DNA from: Kineosporia babensis
GTDB lineage: Bacteria > Actinomycetota > Actinomycetes > Actinomycetales > Kineosporiaceae
DNA length: 64,000 nucleotides
Reading direction: 5' to 3'
NCBI RefSeq assembly: GCF_021129305.1
Contig: NZ_JAJOMB010000008.1
Location: 236,920-300,919, forward strand
Positions 26,040 through 34,622 of this stretch are shown piece by piece (position 1 is the first letter of the stretch; the number at the start of each line of letters is the position of its first letter). Both the position numbers and the translations under genes were made by a program. Under the pieces are notes generated by a model. It saw nothing but the letters and a program-made list of their open reading frames with translations, did no database searches and was not told the DNA's origin.

Positions 26040-26200
26040 GTCGTGTTTTGGAAGTCCATGCCTACTGCGGGGCACCCGGTGGCCGCCTGGACTGCGCCGT
26101 TGGGACGCCCACGTAGAACACCGCTACGAGGGCGTCCCAACGGCTTGCCAGACGACCACCGGGCACCTCCTCGCTACGGCAGCGACTTCCAAGACACTCC
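26040..26200. mobile_element. 161-bp foldback (MITE-like) element flanked by CTAG
   Basis: The interval folds almost completely on itself. The outer arms GTGTTTTGGAAGTC and GACTTCCAAGACAC differ at one position, the middle arms pair with mismatches, and the inner arms CCGTTGGGACGCCC (26097-26110) and GGGCGTCCCAACGG (26130-26143) are perfect around a 19-base loop that itself holds CGTAG/CTACG. CTAG occurs exactly at both ends (26036-26039 and 26201-26204), as a target duplication would. It has no coding capacity. It could also serve as a terminator for the dimethylglycine oxidase gene. Confidence 0.65.
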
Positions 26201-26214
26201 CTAGCTCGTTTTTC

Positions 26215-26712
26215 CTAAGGATGCATGACGGCACCTTTGAGCACCTTGTCCACGGCGTTCTTCGGGCCGTGAACGGCCAGGCCGACCAGGTCCAGTTCTG
26301 CGGTGGGTACGGCCGCGACCGCCGCCCGGTTGTCGCGGTCGTTCCCGCTGCTGAACAGCTCGCTGGTGAAGATCGACATCGGCAGCCGGCGGCCCAGGGC
26401 CCTACCGTGCGCGGCGGTGAGCACGTCCTTGCCGCCCTGGAACACCAGCACGGGCTGGCGCAGCATCGCCAGGTAGCCGGTGCCGTCGGCGTCCGCGTAG
26501 GCGTCGCCGACGAGTTCCGGCTGCCCGGCGGTGATCCCGCTGACCAGGAAGGCGCACACGTTGAGGCGCTGCCAGGAGGCCAGGTCCTCGCGCAGCAGCA
26601 CTGCGATCTTGGTGTCGAAGCGAATCGGTTCGCGGTCCGCGTCGGGGCTCACCGTCCCCCAGCCGCTAGGCGGCCGGGAGGTGCCCCCAGTCCTCAATTC
26701 AGTAAGACTCAC
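26215..26712 (-). CDS. DUF2000 family protein
   Basis: A 165-residue protein of the DUF2000 family, whose biochemical role is unknown. The signature block is RFDTKIAVLLREDLASWQRL followed by NVCAFLVSGI, with the central strand YLAMLRQPVLVFQGG and the C-terminal HGPKNAVDKVLKGAVMH. The first 30 residues are not typical; translation may begin at the GTG at 26652 (VSPDAD), giving 145 residues, rather than the GTG at 26712. It is divergent from an AraC regulator only 50 bases away, an arrangement that suggests the regulator controls it. The gene ends close to the foldback element. I assign no function. Confidence 0.75.
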   Translation of the reverse strand: MSLTELRTGGTSRPPSGWGTVSPDADREPIRFDTKIAVLLREDLASWQRLNVCAFLVSGITAGQPELVGDAYADADGTGYLAMLRQPVLVFQGGKDVLTAAHGRALGRRLPMSIFTSELFSSGNDRDNRAAVAAVPTAELDLVGLAVHGPKNAVDKVLKGAVMHP

Positions 26713-26750
26713 ACCAGCGATCGTGCCGCCGCACTCGTCCTCTGCTCTTG

Positions 26751-26756
26751 TACGTT
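26751..26756 (+). promoter_or_regulatory. Leaderless -10 element (TACGTT) of the AraC gene
   Basis: TACGTT is followed by six bases and the ATG at 26763. No Shine-Dalgarno sequence is present, consistent with a leaderless transcript. Confidence 0.45.
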
Positions 26757-26762
26757 CTTTGC

Positions 26763-27557
26763 ATGGCGGGTGAGGCGCCGGAACTGAAGGCGTGGCAACC
26801 AGGCGTCCACGGCGTCCTGGAAGTGCTGCACGCCCGCTTCCAGCAGCACTCCTACCCCATGCACGCGCACGAGTCGTGGACCCTGATGCTGCTCGACGCG
26901 GGGGTGGTTCGCTACCACCTGGGCCGCCACGAGCACGGCGTGCTCACCTCGATGGTCACCCTGCTACCGCCCGGCGTACCCCACGACGGCCGCGCCGCGG
27001 GCCCGGACGGCTTCCGCAAGCGCGTGATCTACCTGTCGGAATCGCAGTTCAGCCCCGGCCTGGTGGACGCCGCCCGGCGTACCCCGTCGCTCGACGACCC
27101 CTTCATGCACCGCCGCGTGCACCAACTCAATGTCGCCCTCAGCCGGCGCACCGAAGACCTGGAGGCCGCCAGCCGCCTCGCCCTGATCCGCGAGCGCCTG
27201 GAGACCGCGCTGGGCGGCACCGTGGCCAACTTGGAGCACCGCAGCAGCCTGGCCCACGACCTGCGCGACCTGCTGGACGGCAGCGTGGTCGAGGGCATCG
27301 CCCTGGAGACGGCCGCCCAGACCCTGCACAGCCATCCCACCCACCTGGTCCGGGCCTTCACCCGGGAGTTCGGCATGCCACCGCACCAGTACCTGACCGG
27401 GCGCCGGGTGGAGAAGGCCCGGCACCTGCTGCTGTCCGGCGAACCCCCGGCCCGGGCCGCCGTGCTGGCCGGCTTCTACGACCAGTCCCACCTGGCCCGG
27501 CACTTCCGGCGGATGCTGGGCACCACCCCCGGCCGCTTCCGCACGGCCCGGGCATAG
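26763..27557 (+). CDS. AraC-family transcriptional regulator
   Basis: A 264-residue regulator with an N-terminal AraC-type cupin sensor (HARFQQHSYPMHAHESW, LLPPGVPHDGR near residues 27-85) and a C-terminal double helix-turn-helix (about 165-262). The conserved second motif is AVLAGFYDQSHLARHFRRM followed by GTTPGRFR. The start is the ATG at 26763, supported by a leaderless -10. It is divergent from the DUF2000 gene, and the downstream aldo/keto reductase starts 45 bases after its stop. It probably controls one or both neighbours. The ligand is unknown. Confidence 0.9.
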   Translation: MAGEAPELKAWQPGVHGVLEVLHARFQQHSYPMHAHESWTLMLLDAGVVRYHLGRHEHGVLTSMVTLLPPGVPHDGRAAGPDGFRKRVIYLSESQFSPGLVDAARRTPSLDDPFMHRRVHQLNVALSRRTEDLEAASRLALIRERLETALGGTVANLEHRSSLAHDLRDLLDGSVVEGIALETAAQTLHSHPTHLVRAFTREFGMPPHQYLTGRRVEKARHLLLSGEPPARAAVLAGFYDQSHLARHFRRMLGTTPGRFRTARA

Positions 27558-27602
27558 ATTGATGTCGCCCTGCGTAGTGCCCGGCTGACCTGGAGGTAAT
27601 TC

Positions 27603-28520
27603 GTGAGCCTGATCCCCCGCACCGACCTGGACGTTCATCCGCTCTGCCTGGGCGGGAACGTGTTCGGGTGGACCGCCGACGAGCAGCAGTCGTTCGCCGT
27701 GCTGGACGCGTACACCGCGGCCGGGGGCAACTTCGTGGACACGGCCGAGGGGTACTCGCACTGGGTACCGGGCAACGTGGGCGGGGAGTCCGAGACGATC
27801 ATCGGCAACTGGCTGGCCCGGCGCAAGCGCCGCGACGACGTGGTGATCGCGACCAAGCTCAAGGGGCTGACCCGGGACAGCATCCGGGAGAGCGTGGAGG
27901 CCTCGCTGCGGCGGCTGCAGACCGACTACATCGACCTGTACTACGCCCACTACGACGACCCGGACGCGCCGCAGGAGGAGACTGCGGCGGCCTTCGGGGA
28001 GCTGGTGACCGAGGGCAAGGTGCGGTACCTGGCGGCGTCCAACTTCAGCACCGAGCGGCTGGCCAGTGCGCTGCGGATCTCCGACCAGCTCGGGGTGGCC
28101 CGTTACGTGGCCATGCAGCCGCACTACAACCTGATGGAACGCGAGGTGGTCGAAGGTGAGCTGGCCGCGCTGCTGGCCCAGGAGGACCTGGCCCTGTTCC
28201 CGTACTACTCGCTGGCCAGTGGCTTCCTGACCGGCAAGTACCGGACGGTGAGCGATGTGGCGGGCCGCGAGCGCGGGGATCGGGCCGGAACGTACTTGAA
28301 CGAGCGCGGTTTCCGGGTGCTGGACGCGCTGGACCGGGTGGCCGGGGCGCACGGCGTCACGCCCACCACGGTCTCACTGGCCTGGCTGCTCAGCCGGCCG
28401 AACGTGCTCGCCCCGATCGCCAGCGCCCGTACCGTGGAACAGCTTCCGGCCTTGCTGGCGGCCGCCGAGCTGAAGCTGACCGAGGCCGAGGTGGACGATC
28501 TCACCACGGCCTCGGCGTAG
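27603..28520 (+). CDS. Aldo/keto reductase
   Basis: A 305-residue NADPH-dependent aldo/keto reductase, an (alpha/beta)8 barrel. The catalytic tetrad is visible: Asp and Tyr in NFVDTAEGYSHW near residue 41, Lys in VIATKLKG near 84, and His in YYAHYDD near 117. The NADP-binding end is PIASARTVEQLPALL near 268. GGAGGT lies six bases before the GTG at 27603. It converges on another aldo/keto reductase with only ten bases between stop codons; the two are not close copies. Substrate unknown, with sugar or aldehyde carbonyls usual for this group. Confidence 0.9.
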   Translation: MSLIPRTDLDVHPLCLGGNVFGWTADEQQSFAVLDAYTAAGGNFVDTAEGYSHWVPGNVGGESETIIGNWLARRKRRDDVVIATKLKGLTRDSIRESVEASLRRLQTDYIDLYYAHYDDPDAPQEETAAAFGELVTEGKVRYLAASNFSTERLASALRISDQLGVARYVAMQPHYNLMEREVVEGELAALLAQEDLALFPYYSLASGFLTGKYRTVSDVAGRERGDRAGTYLNERGFRVLDALDRVAGAHGVTPTTVSLAWLLSRPNVLAPIASARTVEQLPALLAAAELKLTEAEVDDLTTASA

Positions 28521-28530
28521 AGCCTGAGTT

Positions 28531-29529
28531 TTACCAGCGGTTGTGCACCAGGGGACGGATGTCCTCGTCGTAGATCAGCCGGATCACACCGCGCACGTCG
28601 TCGCTCAGCTCGGGCAGCTGGGCGGCGGCGGCGTTGGCCCGGGCCTGCTCGGGTGAGCGGGCGCCGGGGATCACGGCGCTGACTCCGGGCTGGTCGATGA
28701 TCCAGCGCAGCGAGGTCTGGGCCAGGGTGCCCTCGTCGTCCGGAAGCGCCTGCTGCAGACGGCGAACCGCGCGCACACCGGCCCGGAACGGCACGCCGGC
28801 GAAGGTCTCGCCCACGTCGAACGCCTCACCGGAACGGTTGAAGGTGCGGTGGTCGTCGTCGGCGAACACCGTCTCCTCGGTGTAGCGGCCGGACAGCAGG
28901 CCGCTGGCCAGCGGGACCCGGGCGATGATGCCGACGCCGGCCGCCTCAGCCGCGGGCAGCACCTGCTCCAGCGGCTTCTGCCGCAGCGGGTTGAGGATGA
29001 TCTGCACGGTGGCCACGTTCGGCCGGGCGATCGCGGTGATCGCCTCGGCGCAGGTCTCCACGCTCACCCCGTAGGCCGCGATCCGGCCCTTGGCGACCAT
29101 CGAGTCCAGCGCGTCGTACACCTTGTCGCTGGAGTACACCGGGGTCGGCGGGCAGTGCAGCTGGACCAGGTCGAGAGTGTCCACGCCGAGGTTGGACCGG
29201 CTGCGGTCCACCCAGGCCTTCATGTTGTCCTTGGTGAAGGTGGCCGGCTCGAACGGCTCGGCCCGGCGGCCCAGCTTGGTGGCCACGGTCAGCCCGGCGT
29301 CGGGCAGTTCCTTCAGCAACTGGCCGATGATCTTCTCGCTACGGCCGTCGCCGTACACGTCCGCGGTGTCGATGAACGTCACACCGGCCTCGACGGCGGC
29401 GTGCAGGGTGGCCAACGCGTCCTGCGAGCTCACCGAACCCCAGTCGGCTCCCAGCTGCCACGCGCCCAGGCCGACGACTCCCACGCTGCGGCCGGTCCGG
29501 CCCAGGGTTCGCTTTTCCATGATGCGCAA
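28531..29529 (-). CDS. Aldo/keto reductase
   Basis: A 332-residue aldo/keto reductase. Catalytic residues appear as FIDTADVYGDGRSE (Asp, Tyr), VATKLGRR (Lys) and LVQLHCPP (His). The NADP site is VIPGARSPEQARAN near 285. The TTG at 29529 has GGAGGG seven bases upstream, just after the TetR stop, while an ATG at 29520 has a possible leaderless -10 (TATCGT); either is possible and the difference is three residues. The TetR gene lies 16 bases upstream on the same strand, so the two probably form a self-regulating operon. The substrate is unknown. Confidence 0.9.
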   Translation of the reverse strand: MRIMEKRTLGRTGRSVGVVGLGAWQLGADWGSVSSQDALATLHAAVEAGVTFIDTADVYGDGRSEKIIGQLLKELPDAGLTVATKLGRRAEPFEPATFTKDNMKAWVDRSRSNLGVDTLDLVQLHCPPTPVYSSDKVYDALDSMVAKGRIAAYGVSVETCAEAITAIARPNVATVQIILNPLRQKPLEQVLPAAEAAGVGIIARVPLASGLLSGRYTEETVFADDDHRTFNRSGEAFDVGETFAGVPFRAGVRAVRRLQQALPDDEGTLAQTSLRWIIDQPGVSAVIPGARSPEQARANAAAAQLPELSDDVRGVIRLIYDEDIRPLVHNRW

Positions 29530-29545
29530 CGATAGGCCCTCCGGG

Positions 29546-30211
29546 TCACACCGGCGCCAGGGGCATGAATCGGGCCATCACCTCGTCCATCGCCATGATC
29601 AGGTAATCCGCGGCCGCAGCGTCCCCGGCACAGTGCCGTAGCAGTGCCTGCTGGAACAGCCCGTCCATCAGCCCGTAGGTCACCTCCGGGCCGAACGGCG
29701 GCGAGACCTGGGCCAGCTCACCGATCCGGGTGGCCACCCGCCAGGTCATCGCGCACAGCCCGGCGTCGATCGCGGCCACGTCGGCCCGGAACGCCGGGTC
29801 GAACATCGACTGCGAGCGCAGGTCGTACCAGAGCCGGTGCAGATCGGCGTCCTGCACCATCGACTCGGCCATCGCCAGCGAGAACTCGTGGCGGAGCTGC
29901 GCGGCGCTGCCGGCGGTGGCGATGATCGGGTCGTAACGGCGCATGCAGCGGCCCTTGTACTGCCGCACGCACTGGGTGATCAGGTCGACCTTGTCCACGA
30001 AGTAGTAATGCAGGACTCCGTGGGAGAACTCGGAATTCTGGGCTATCTCGCGAAGACTGGTGCGGGCATATCCCAGTTCTGACAACGTTTTCAGCGCGGC
30101 ATCGGCCAGTTCGGCCCGGCGCTGCTCGAATTTGGCCCCTCGCCCCCGGCCGTCCCGGCGGGCCGGGATCGCCGTTCCCGCCGCGGTGGGTCGTTCTGCA
30201 GGCTCAGCCAC
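29546..30211 (-). CDS. TetR/AcrR-family transcriptional regulator
   Basis: A 221-residue repressor. A basic N-terminal tail of about 30 residues precedes the helix-turn-helix (LSELGYARTSLREIAQNSEF then SHGVLHYYFVDKVDLI, residues about 43-78). The remaining helices form a ligand-binding domain, with YGLMDGLFQQALLRH near 188. GGGGGAGACA precedes the GTG at 30211. Probably co-transcribed with the aldo/keto reductase downstream, which it may regulate. The recognition region resembles the BetI subgroup, so a quaternary amine ligand is conceivable, but I have no direct evidence for that. Confidence 0.88.
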   Translation of the reverse strand: MAEPAERPTAAGTAIPARRDGRGRGAKFEQRRAELADAALKTLSELGYARTSLREIAQNSEFSHGVLHYYFVDKVDLITQCVRQYKGRCMRRYDPIIATAGSAAQLRHEFSLAMAESMVQDADLHRLWYDLRSQSMFDPAFRADVAAIDAGLCAMTWRVATRIGELAQVSPPFGPEVTYGLMDGLFQQALLRHCAGDAAAADYLIMAMDEVMARFMPLAPV

Positions 30212-30699
30212 TGTCTCCCCCGTGGGATCTCGCGCTTGCGTACGTCCGGCTCCGCCCGTTCTTCCCGCACCCTAGCGGCGTGCGGATATCCCGTCGCCTC
30301 GGTACAGCCGCCGACCGGTCCGGCGGTAAGCGGCACGCGGTGTGGGTTTTACCCATATCTCGGACCTCACCCATCGCAGCGTTCTCGGGAATCACCGGAG
30401 AAAACAATGTCCTGGCCGATACGAAAGCTGCTTTCACCCAGGGAAAAGCAACACTCTCAGCCATCCGGGAACATTTTCCTTGACGACTGTCATAGATAAT
30501 TCTGGACACCTGACCAGACTGAATCGAATGTGACCCGGATCACGGTGAGCCCTCCGCTACCGCGGCGTTCACCTGTCCCGGCTGAAACGCTGGGGGCGAT
30601 CGAGGAGTTTCGCCGCCACCGCAACCGGGGCCCGGGGTGGGGCGTGTTCATCGGCGTGAACAGCATGCGACAGGAATCAGAGGGTGGGAGGTGAGCAGA
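30212..30699 (+). other. Long intergenic region upstream of the ECF sigma gene
   Basis: 488 bases between divergent genes with no supported protein gene. It contains an ECF-type promoter at 30468-30491, giving the sigma gene a leader of about 200 bases, and presumably the TetR promoter near its left end. Confidence 0.5.
30468..30491 (+). promoter_or_regulatory. Candidate ECF-sigma promoter (GGAAC-N16-GTC)
   Basis: GGAAC (30468-30472) is the classic ECF -35 core and GTC (30489-30491, within GTCATA) fits a -10 at 16 bases. It precedes an ECF sigma gene, so autoregulation is plausible. Confidence 0.4.
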
Positions 30700-31221
30700 G
30701 TGCCTTCGAGCGACGCGGATCTGGATTTCGACAGTTTCTACGCCAGCTCGTCCCGGCGGCTGCTCGGCCAGGTCTACGTGATGACGGGCGATCTGAGCGC
30801 CGCGGAGGACGCCATCGCCGAGGCCTACGCCCGGGCCTGGCAACGGTGGGACACCGTGCAGCGCTACGGCTCCCCCGAGGCCTGGGTACGCACCGTGGCG
30901 ATGCGCGTGGCAGTGAGCAGCTGGCGCAAGACCCGCAACCGACTGGTGGCCCACCGCCGCGACCAGTACACCGATCCGCTGGCGATGGCACCCGAGCCGG
31001 ACCGGGTGATGCTGGTCCAGGCCCTGCAGAAGATCCCGGCCAAGCAGCGTCAGGCCCTGGTCCTGCACTTCATCGCCGACCTGCCGGTGCGTGCGGTGGC
31101 GGCCGAGATGAAGAGCACCGAGGGCACCGTGAAATCCTGGCTGTCGCGTGGGCGGGCGGCACTGAAGACCGAGCTGGGCGCATCCGCTTCGCCGATGCAC
31201 CGCGGAAGAGGTGAGCACTGA
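30700..31221 (+). CDS. ECF (SigE-family) RNA polymerase sigma factor
   Basis: A 173-residue group 4 sigma factor. Region 2 covers about residues 8-75 (DFDSFYASSSRRLLGQVYV, then AEDAIAEAYARAWQRWDTV and the -10 binding helix). Region 4 covers about 105-155 (IPAKQRQALVLHFIADL, then STEGTVKSWLSRGRAALK as the -35 recognition helix). The start is GTG at 30700, with GGAGGTG six bases away; upstream in-frame residues are not typical. The next gene overlaps its stop (TGATG) and encodes a membrane protein that is likely its anti-sigma partner. Confidence 0.9.
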   Translation: MPSSDADLDFDSFYASSSRRLLGQVYVMTGDLSAAEDAIAEAYARAWQRWDTVQRYGSPEAWVRTVAMRVAVSSWRKTRNRLVAHRRDQYTDPLAMAPEPDRVMLVQALQKIPAKQRQALVLHFIADLPVRAVAAEMKSTEGTVKSWLSRGRAALKTELGASASPMHRGRGEH

Positions 31222-31985
31222 TGGACGAGGTGGAGTACCGGATGCGAGATCTGGACGCGATCGCCGATCACGCCGGGAGGCTTCCCTCCGCGGCCGAGCT
31301 GCGGCGCCGAGGTGAGCGCAAGCGCACCACGCGGCGAATCGGGCTGGGGGTGGCCACCTTCGGTGTCGTCGCTCTGGTGGCTGGAGGCGCCACGACGGTG
31401 CTGCACGACAGCAGCAACAGCCTGTCCGGCACGCCGTCCGGAACCACTGCGCCACTGGACCCCGAGCCCACCGCGTCTTCTTCCACCCCCAGCGATGCGC
31501 CGAGTTCCGCGGCCGCCGCGCCGAAGACCGATCAGCTGAGCGAGGCCGCCCAGTACTGGATCTGGGCTCCCCCGCTGAGCGACGGCAAGCGCATGCTCAA
31601 CAACGACTGGCAGGACCGGACGTTCGACCTCGAACGCAGCAGCAAGGACCTCGATCCGGGCGGCGGGCCGAACTGGCGCGGGCAGTGGCTGCTGCAGCCG
31701 GTCGAGGGCAGTTCCGGCCAGTGGCAGATCGTCGACCTGGTCAGCAGCGAGGCCGACACGATCTGCATGACCGTCCTCGAGGGTGGTATCGCCGGTGAGG
31801 CCTGCGACCCGGACGACGAGAAGCAGGCCTTCCAGCTCGAGCTGACCGCCGACGAGCAGGCCTACTCGATCTACTCGGTCAGCCGAAAGGCCTATCTGGT
31901 ACCCGGTTCCGACCGCACCGTGGAGTGGAGCGACAGTGCCGACGGCGCTGGGGTCTGGTCGTTCGAGCAGAGCACCGACACCTGA
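31221..31985 (+). CDS. Membrane-anchored protein, probable anti-sigma partner of the ECF factor
   Basis: A 254-residue bitopic protein. An N-terminal cytoplasmic segment of about 40 residues (DLDAIADHAGRLPSAAELRR) is followed by one membrane helix near 43-60 (GLGVATFGVVALVAGGATTV). Then comes a Ser/Thr/Pro/Ala linker (about 65-105) and an extracellular domain of 145 residues rich in tryptophans (QYWIWAPPLSDGKRM, NWRGQWLLQPV), with two cysteines (ICMTV and EACDPDDE) that could form a disulphide. No standard zinc anti-sigma motif is present. Its ATG overlaps the sigma stop, so the two are coupled. The domain has a faint beta-trefoil feel; function inferred from position only. Confidence 0.65.
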   Translation: MDEVEYRMRDLDAIADHAGRLPSAAELRRRGERKRTTRRIGLGVATFGVVALVAGGATTVLHDSSNSLSGTPSGTTAPLDPEPTASSSTPSDAPSSAAAAPKTDQLSEAAQYWIWAPPLSDGKRMLNNDWQDRTFDLERSSKDLDPGGGPNWRGQWLLQPVEGSSGQWQIVDLVSSEADTICMTVLEGGIAGEACDPDDEKQAFQLELTADEQAYSIYSVSRKAYLVPGSDRTVEWSDSADGAGVWSFEQSTDT

Positions 31986-31991
31986 ACCCGG

Positions 31992-32387
31992 CTACCCGGC
32001 CACCAGTTCCACCTCGAAGCCGTCGGTGTTCTCCAGGTATCCGGCGTAATGGTCGGGACCGCCGGCGAAGGGGTACTTCTCCCCGAAAAGCGGCTTCCAG
32101 CCCTGCTCCGGCGCCTGGGCCAGCAACTCGTCCAGCTGCTGGCGGGTGCCGGCGTGGAAGGCCAGGTGGTTCAGGCCCGGCCGCAGCCGCTCGTGTGCGG
32201 CCGCGGTCAGGGCCGGGCTCTGCTCGAGAACCAGATAGGTGCTGCCCAGTTTCCAGCTACGACCGGCCGGCCAGTCCTGGAACTGCTGGTACCCCAGTTC
32301 CCCCATCAGCCAGCCCCATTCGGCCACCGCCCGGGTCAGATCGGGTACCCAGAGCTCGACGTGGTGCAGCAGTCCGCGGTTTTCCAT
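31992..32387 (-). CDS. VOC/glyoxalase-like protein
   Basis: A 131-residue vicinal-oxygen-chelate fold protein. It has the paired beta-alpha-beta-beta-beta modules: LLHHVELWVPDLTRAVAEW near residue 5 with a metal-ligand histidine, and GLNHLAFHAGT near 73 with the second histidine, ending in DHYAGYLENTDGFEVELV with the glutamate. All three usual ligand positions are thus present. The gene converges with the ECF partner gene by six bases, and its 5' side abuts the 46-bp palindrome behind acs. Neither a Shine-Dalgarno nor a clean TANNNT box was found. Substrate unknown. Confidence 0.85.
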   Translation of the reverse strand: MENRGLLHHVELWVPDLTRAVAEWGWLMGELGYQQFQDWPAGRSWKLGSTYLVLEQSPALTAAAHERLRPGLNHLAFHAGTRQQLDELLAQAPEQGWKPLFGEKYPFAGGPDHYAGYLENTDGFEVELVAG

Positions 32388-32400
32388 CCGACGATCATTG

Positions 32401-32446
32401 CCGAAAACGAGGGACGTGGGTGCGCACCCACGTCCCTCGTTTTCGG
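32401..32446. terminator. Perfect 46-bp palindrome, likely terminator of acs
   Basis: Bases 32401-32423 are the exact reverse complement of 32424-32446, with no spacer, ending in CGTTTTCGG. It lies 13 bases after the acs stop on the minus strand and just before the VOC start. The right half also resembles sequence at 58124-58151. Confidence 0.75.
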
Positions 32447-32459
32447 TTCTGGTGCCTCC

Positions 32460-34421
32460 TCAGTCGGAGGAGGACCCCAGACCCTTCTTGATCAGGTCCA
32501 TCACCGTGGAGTCGGCCAGCGTGGTCACGTCACCCACGGTCCGGTTCTCGGCGACGTCCTGCAACAGCCGGCGCATGATCTTGCCCGAGCGGGTCTTCGG
32601 TAGCTCGGCCACCACCATCACCTGCCGCGGCTTGGCGATCGGGCCGATCTCCTTGGCCACGTGGTTACGCAACTCGGTGATCACCGCCTCGGCCTGCGAC
32701 TCGTCGTAACCCGCGTCGCCGCGCAGGATCACGAAGGCGCACACCGCCTGGCCGGTGGTCTCGTCGCTGGCCCCGACCACCGCGGCCTCGGCCACCTTCG
32801 GGTGCGAGACCAGGGCGGACTCGATCTCGGTGGTGGACAGCCGGTGGCCGGACACATTCATCACGTCGTCCACCCGGCCGAGCAGCCAGATGTCGCCGTC
32901 CTCGTCCTTCTTGGCCCCGTCCCCGGCGAAGTAGATGCCGTCGAACCGCGACCAGTAGGTGTCCTTGTAGCGTTCCGGGTCACCCCAGATCCCGCGCAGC
33001 ATCGAGGGCCAGGGCTCGGTCAGCACCAGGAAACCGCCCGAGCCGTTGGGCACCGGGTTCGCGTCGTTGTCGACCACGTCCACCCCGATCCCGGGCAGCG
33101 GCACCTGGGCCGAACCGGGCTTGGCGGTGGTGACCCCGGGCAGCGGGCTGATCATGATCGCCCCGGTCTCGGTCTGCCACCAGGTGTCCACGATCGGGGT
33201 GCGGTCGCCGCCGATGTGCTTGCGGTACCAGACCCAGGCCTCGGGGTTGATCGGCTCGCCGACCGAGCCCAGCACCCGCAGGCTGGACAGGTCGAACGAG
33301 GCCGGGATGTCGTCGCCCCACTTCATGAACGTCCGGATCGCGGTCGGCGCGGTGTAGAGCTGGGTGACCTTGTACTTCTGCACGATCTCCCAGAACCGGC
33401 CCTTGTGCGGGGTGTCCGGGGTGCCCTCGTAGATCACCTGGGTGGCCCCGTTGGCCAGCGGGCCGTAGACGATGTAGCTGTGCCCGGTGACCCAGCCGAT
33501 GTCGGCCGTGCACCAGTAGATGTCCTTCTCCGGCCGCAGGTCGAACACGTTGCGGTGGGTGTAGGAGGTCTGGGTCAGGTAGCCGCCGGAGGTGTGCAGG
33601 ATCCCCTTCGGCTTACCTGTGGTGCCGCTGGTGTACAGGATGAACAGCGGGTTCTCGGCGTCGAAGGCCTGCGGCGCGTGCACGTCCGAGGCGCTGTCGA
33701 CGACGTCGTGCCACCACACGTCCTTCTCGTCGTTCCAGGCCACGTCCTGCTTGGTGCGCTGCACCACCAGAACCTTCTGCACCGACGGGGTGTTCACCAC
33801 CGCCGCGTCCACGGCCGGCTTCAGCGCCGACGGGCTGCCCCGGCGGTAGCCACCGTCGGAGGTGATCACCAGCTTGGCGTCGGCGTCGTCGATCCGGCTG
33901 CGCAGGGCCTCGGCCGAGAAACCGCCGAAGACCACCGAGTGGGCCGCGCCGATCCGGGCGCAGGCCAGCATCGAGATCACCGCCTCGGGGATCATCGGCA
34001 GGTAGATCGCCACCCGGTCGCCGGCCTCGACCCCCAGCCCGAGCAGCGCGTTGGCGGCCTTGGAGACCTCGCGCTGCAGCTCGGCGTAGGTGATCTCGCG
34101 GGTGTCGCCCGGCTCGCCCTCGAAGTAGATCGCCACCCGCTCGCCGTTGCCCGCCTCGACGTGCCGGTCCACGCAGTTGTAGGCCACGTTCAGGGTGCCG
34201 CCGACGAACCACCTGGCGAACGGCGCGTTCGACCAGTCCAGGGTCTGGGTCCACGGGGTTTCCCAGGTCAGCGCCCGGGCCTGTTCGTCCCAGAAGGCCA
34301 GCCGGTCCTGCTGGGCGGCCTGGTACAGCTCGGGCCGGGCCAGGGCGGCGTCGGCGAACGCCTTCTCGGGCGGGAACCGCCGCTCCTCGTGCAGCAGGTT
34401 CGACAGGGTCTCGTCCGTCAT
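32460..34421 (-). CDS. acs: Acetyl-CoA synthetase
   Basis: A 653-residue AMP-forming acetate:CoA ligase that activates acetate through acetyl-AMP. The ATP motif is [12 protein letters not shown] near residue 262, the middle motif [21 protein letters not shown] is near 403, the hinge region [19 protein letters not shown] is near 527, and the C-terminal lysine that is acetylated in the family lies in RSGKIMRR near 615. The start is the ATG at 34421, with GAGGGG six bases before it. Length and motifs match Acs fully. Acetate assimilation fits a general carbon role; no acetate-specific operon partner is present. Confidence 0.96.
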   Translation of the reverse strand: MTDETLSNLLHEERRFPPEKAFADAALARPELYQAAQQDRLAFWDEQARALTWETPWTQTLDWSNAPFARWFVGGTLNVAYNCVDRHVEAGNGERVAIYFEGEPGDTREITYAELQREVSKAANALLGLGVEAGDRVAIYLPMIPEAVISMLACARIGAAHSVVFGGFSAEALRSRIDDADAKLVITSDGGYRRGSPSALKPAVDAAVVNTPSVQKVLVVQRTKQDVAWNDEKDVWWHDVVDSASDVHAPQAFDAENPLFILYTSGTTGKPKGILHTSGGYLTQTSYTHRNVFDLRPEKDIYWCTADIGWVTGHSYIVYGPLANGATQVIYEGTPDTPHKGRFWEIVQKYKVTQLYTAPTAIRTFMKWGDDIPASFDLSSLRVLGSVGEPINPEAWVWYRKHIGGDRTPIVDTWWQTETGAIMISPLPGVTTAKPGSAQVPLPGIGVDVVDNDANPVPNGSGGFLVLTEPWPSMLRGIWGDPERYKDTYWSRFDGIYFAGDGAKKDEDGDIWLLGRVDDVMNVSGHRLSTTEIESALVSHPKVAEAAVVGASDETTGQAVCAFVILRGDAGYDESQAEAVITELRNHVAKEIGPIAKPRQVMVVAELPKTRSGKIMRRLLQDVAENRTVGDVTTLADSTVMDLIKKGLGSSSD

Positions 34422-34499
34422 CGGATCCCCTCTTCGCATGAGGCTCGTGTGGTCGTGATCACCCTGACCCTAAACGTCCGCGGCCTCCGGCGACATGGG

Positions 34500-34542
34500 A
34501 CGGGACAGGTCCGCCCGCCCGAAGGGGCCTGACCTGTCCCGT
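34500..34542 (-). terminator. Hairpin between the LytTR gene and acs
   Basis: ACGGGACAGGTC (34500-34511) and GACCTGTCCCGT (34531-34542) form a perfect 12-bp stem with a 19-base loop. It lies about 80 bases after the LytTR stop and about 80 before acs, so it could terminate the former. Confidence 0.55.
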
Positions 34543-34622
34543 TGTACAGCTCGTTCGGCCGGTTCCTCGTACCGTTCGGCCCGTCCGTGGCGCCGCTGGC
34601 GGAATTGCCGGGCCGTTGGTCT

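Noticed and set aside
26040..26200. Simple terminator for dimethylglycine oxidase
   Set aside because: It may act as one, but 161 bases of nested inverted repeat with exact CTAG flanks fits a foldback element better.
30637..30699. Upstream ATG start for the ECF sigma factor
   Set aside because: The GTG at 30700 has GGAGGTG at ideal spacing and starts at the conserved N-terminus; the extra 21 residues are not sigma-like.
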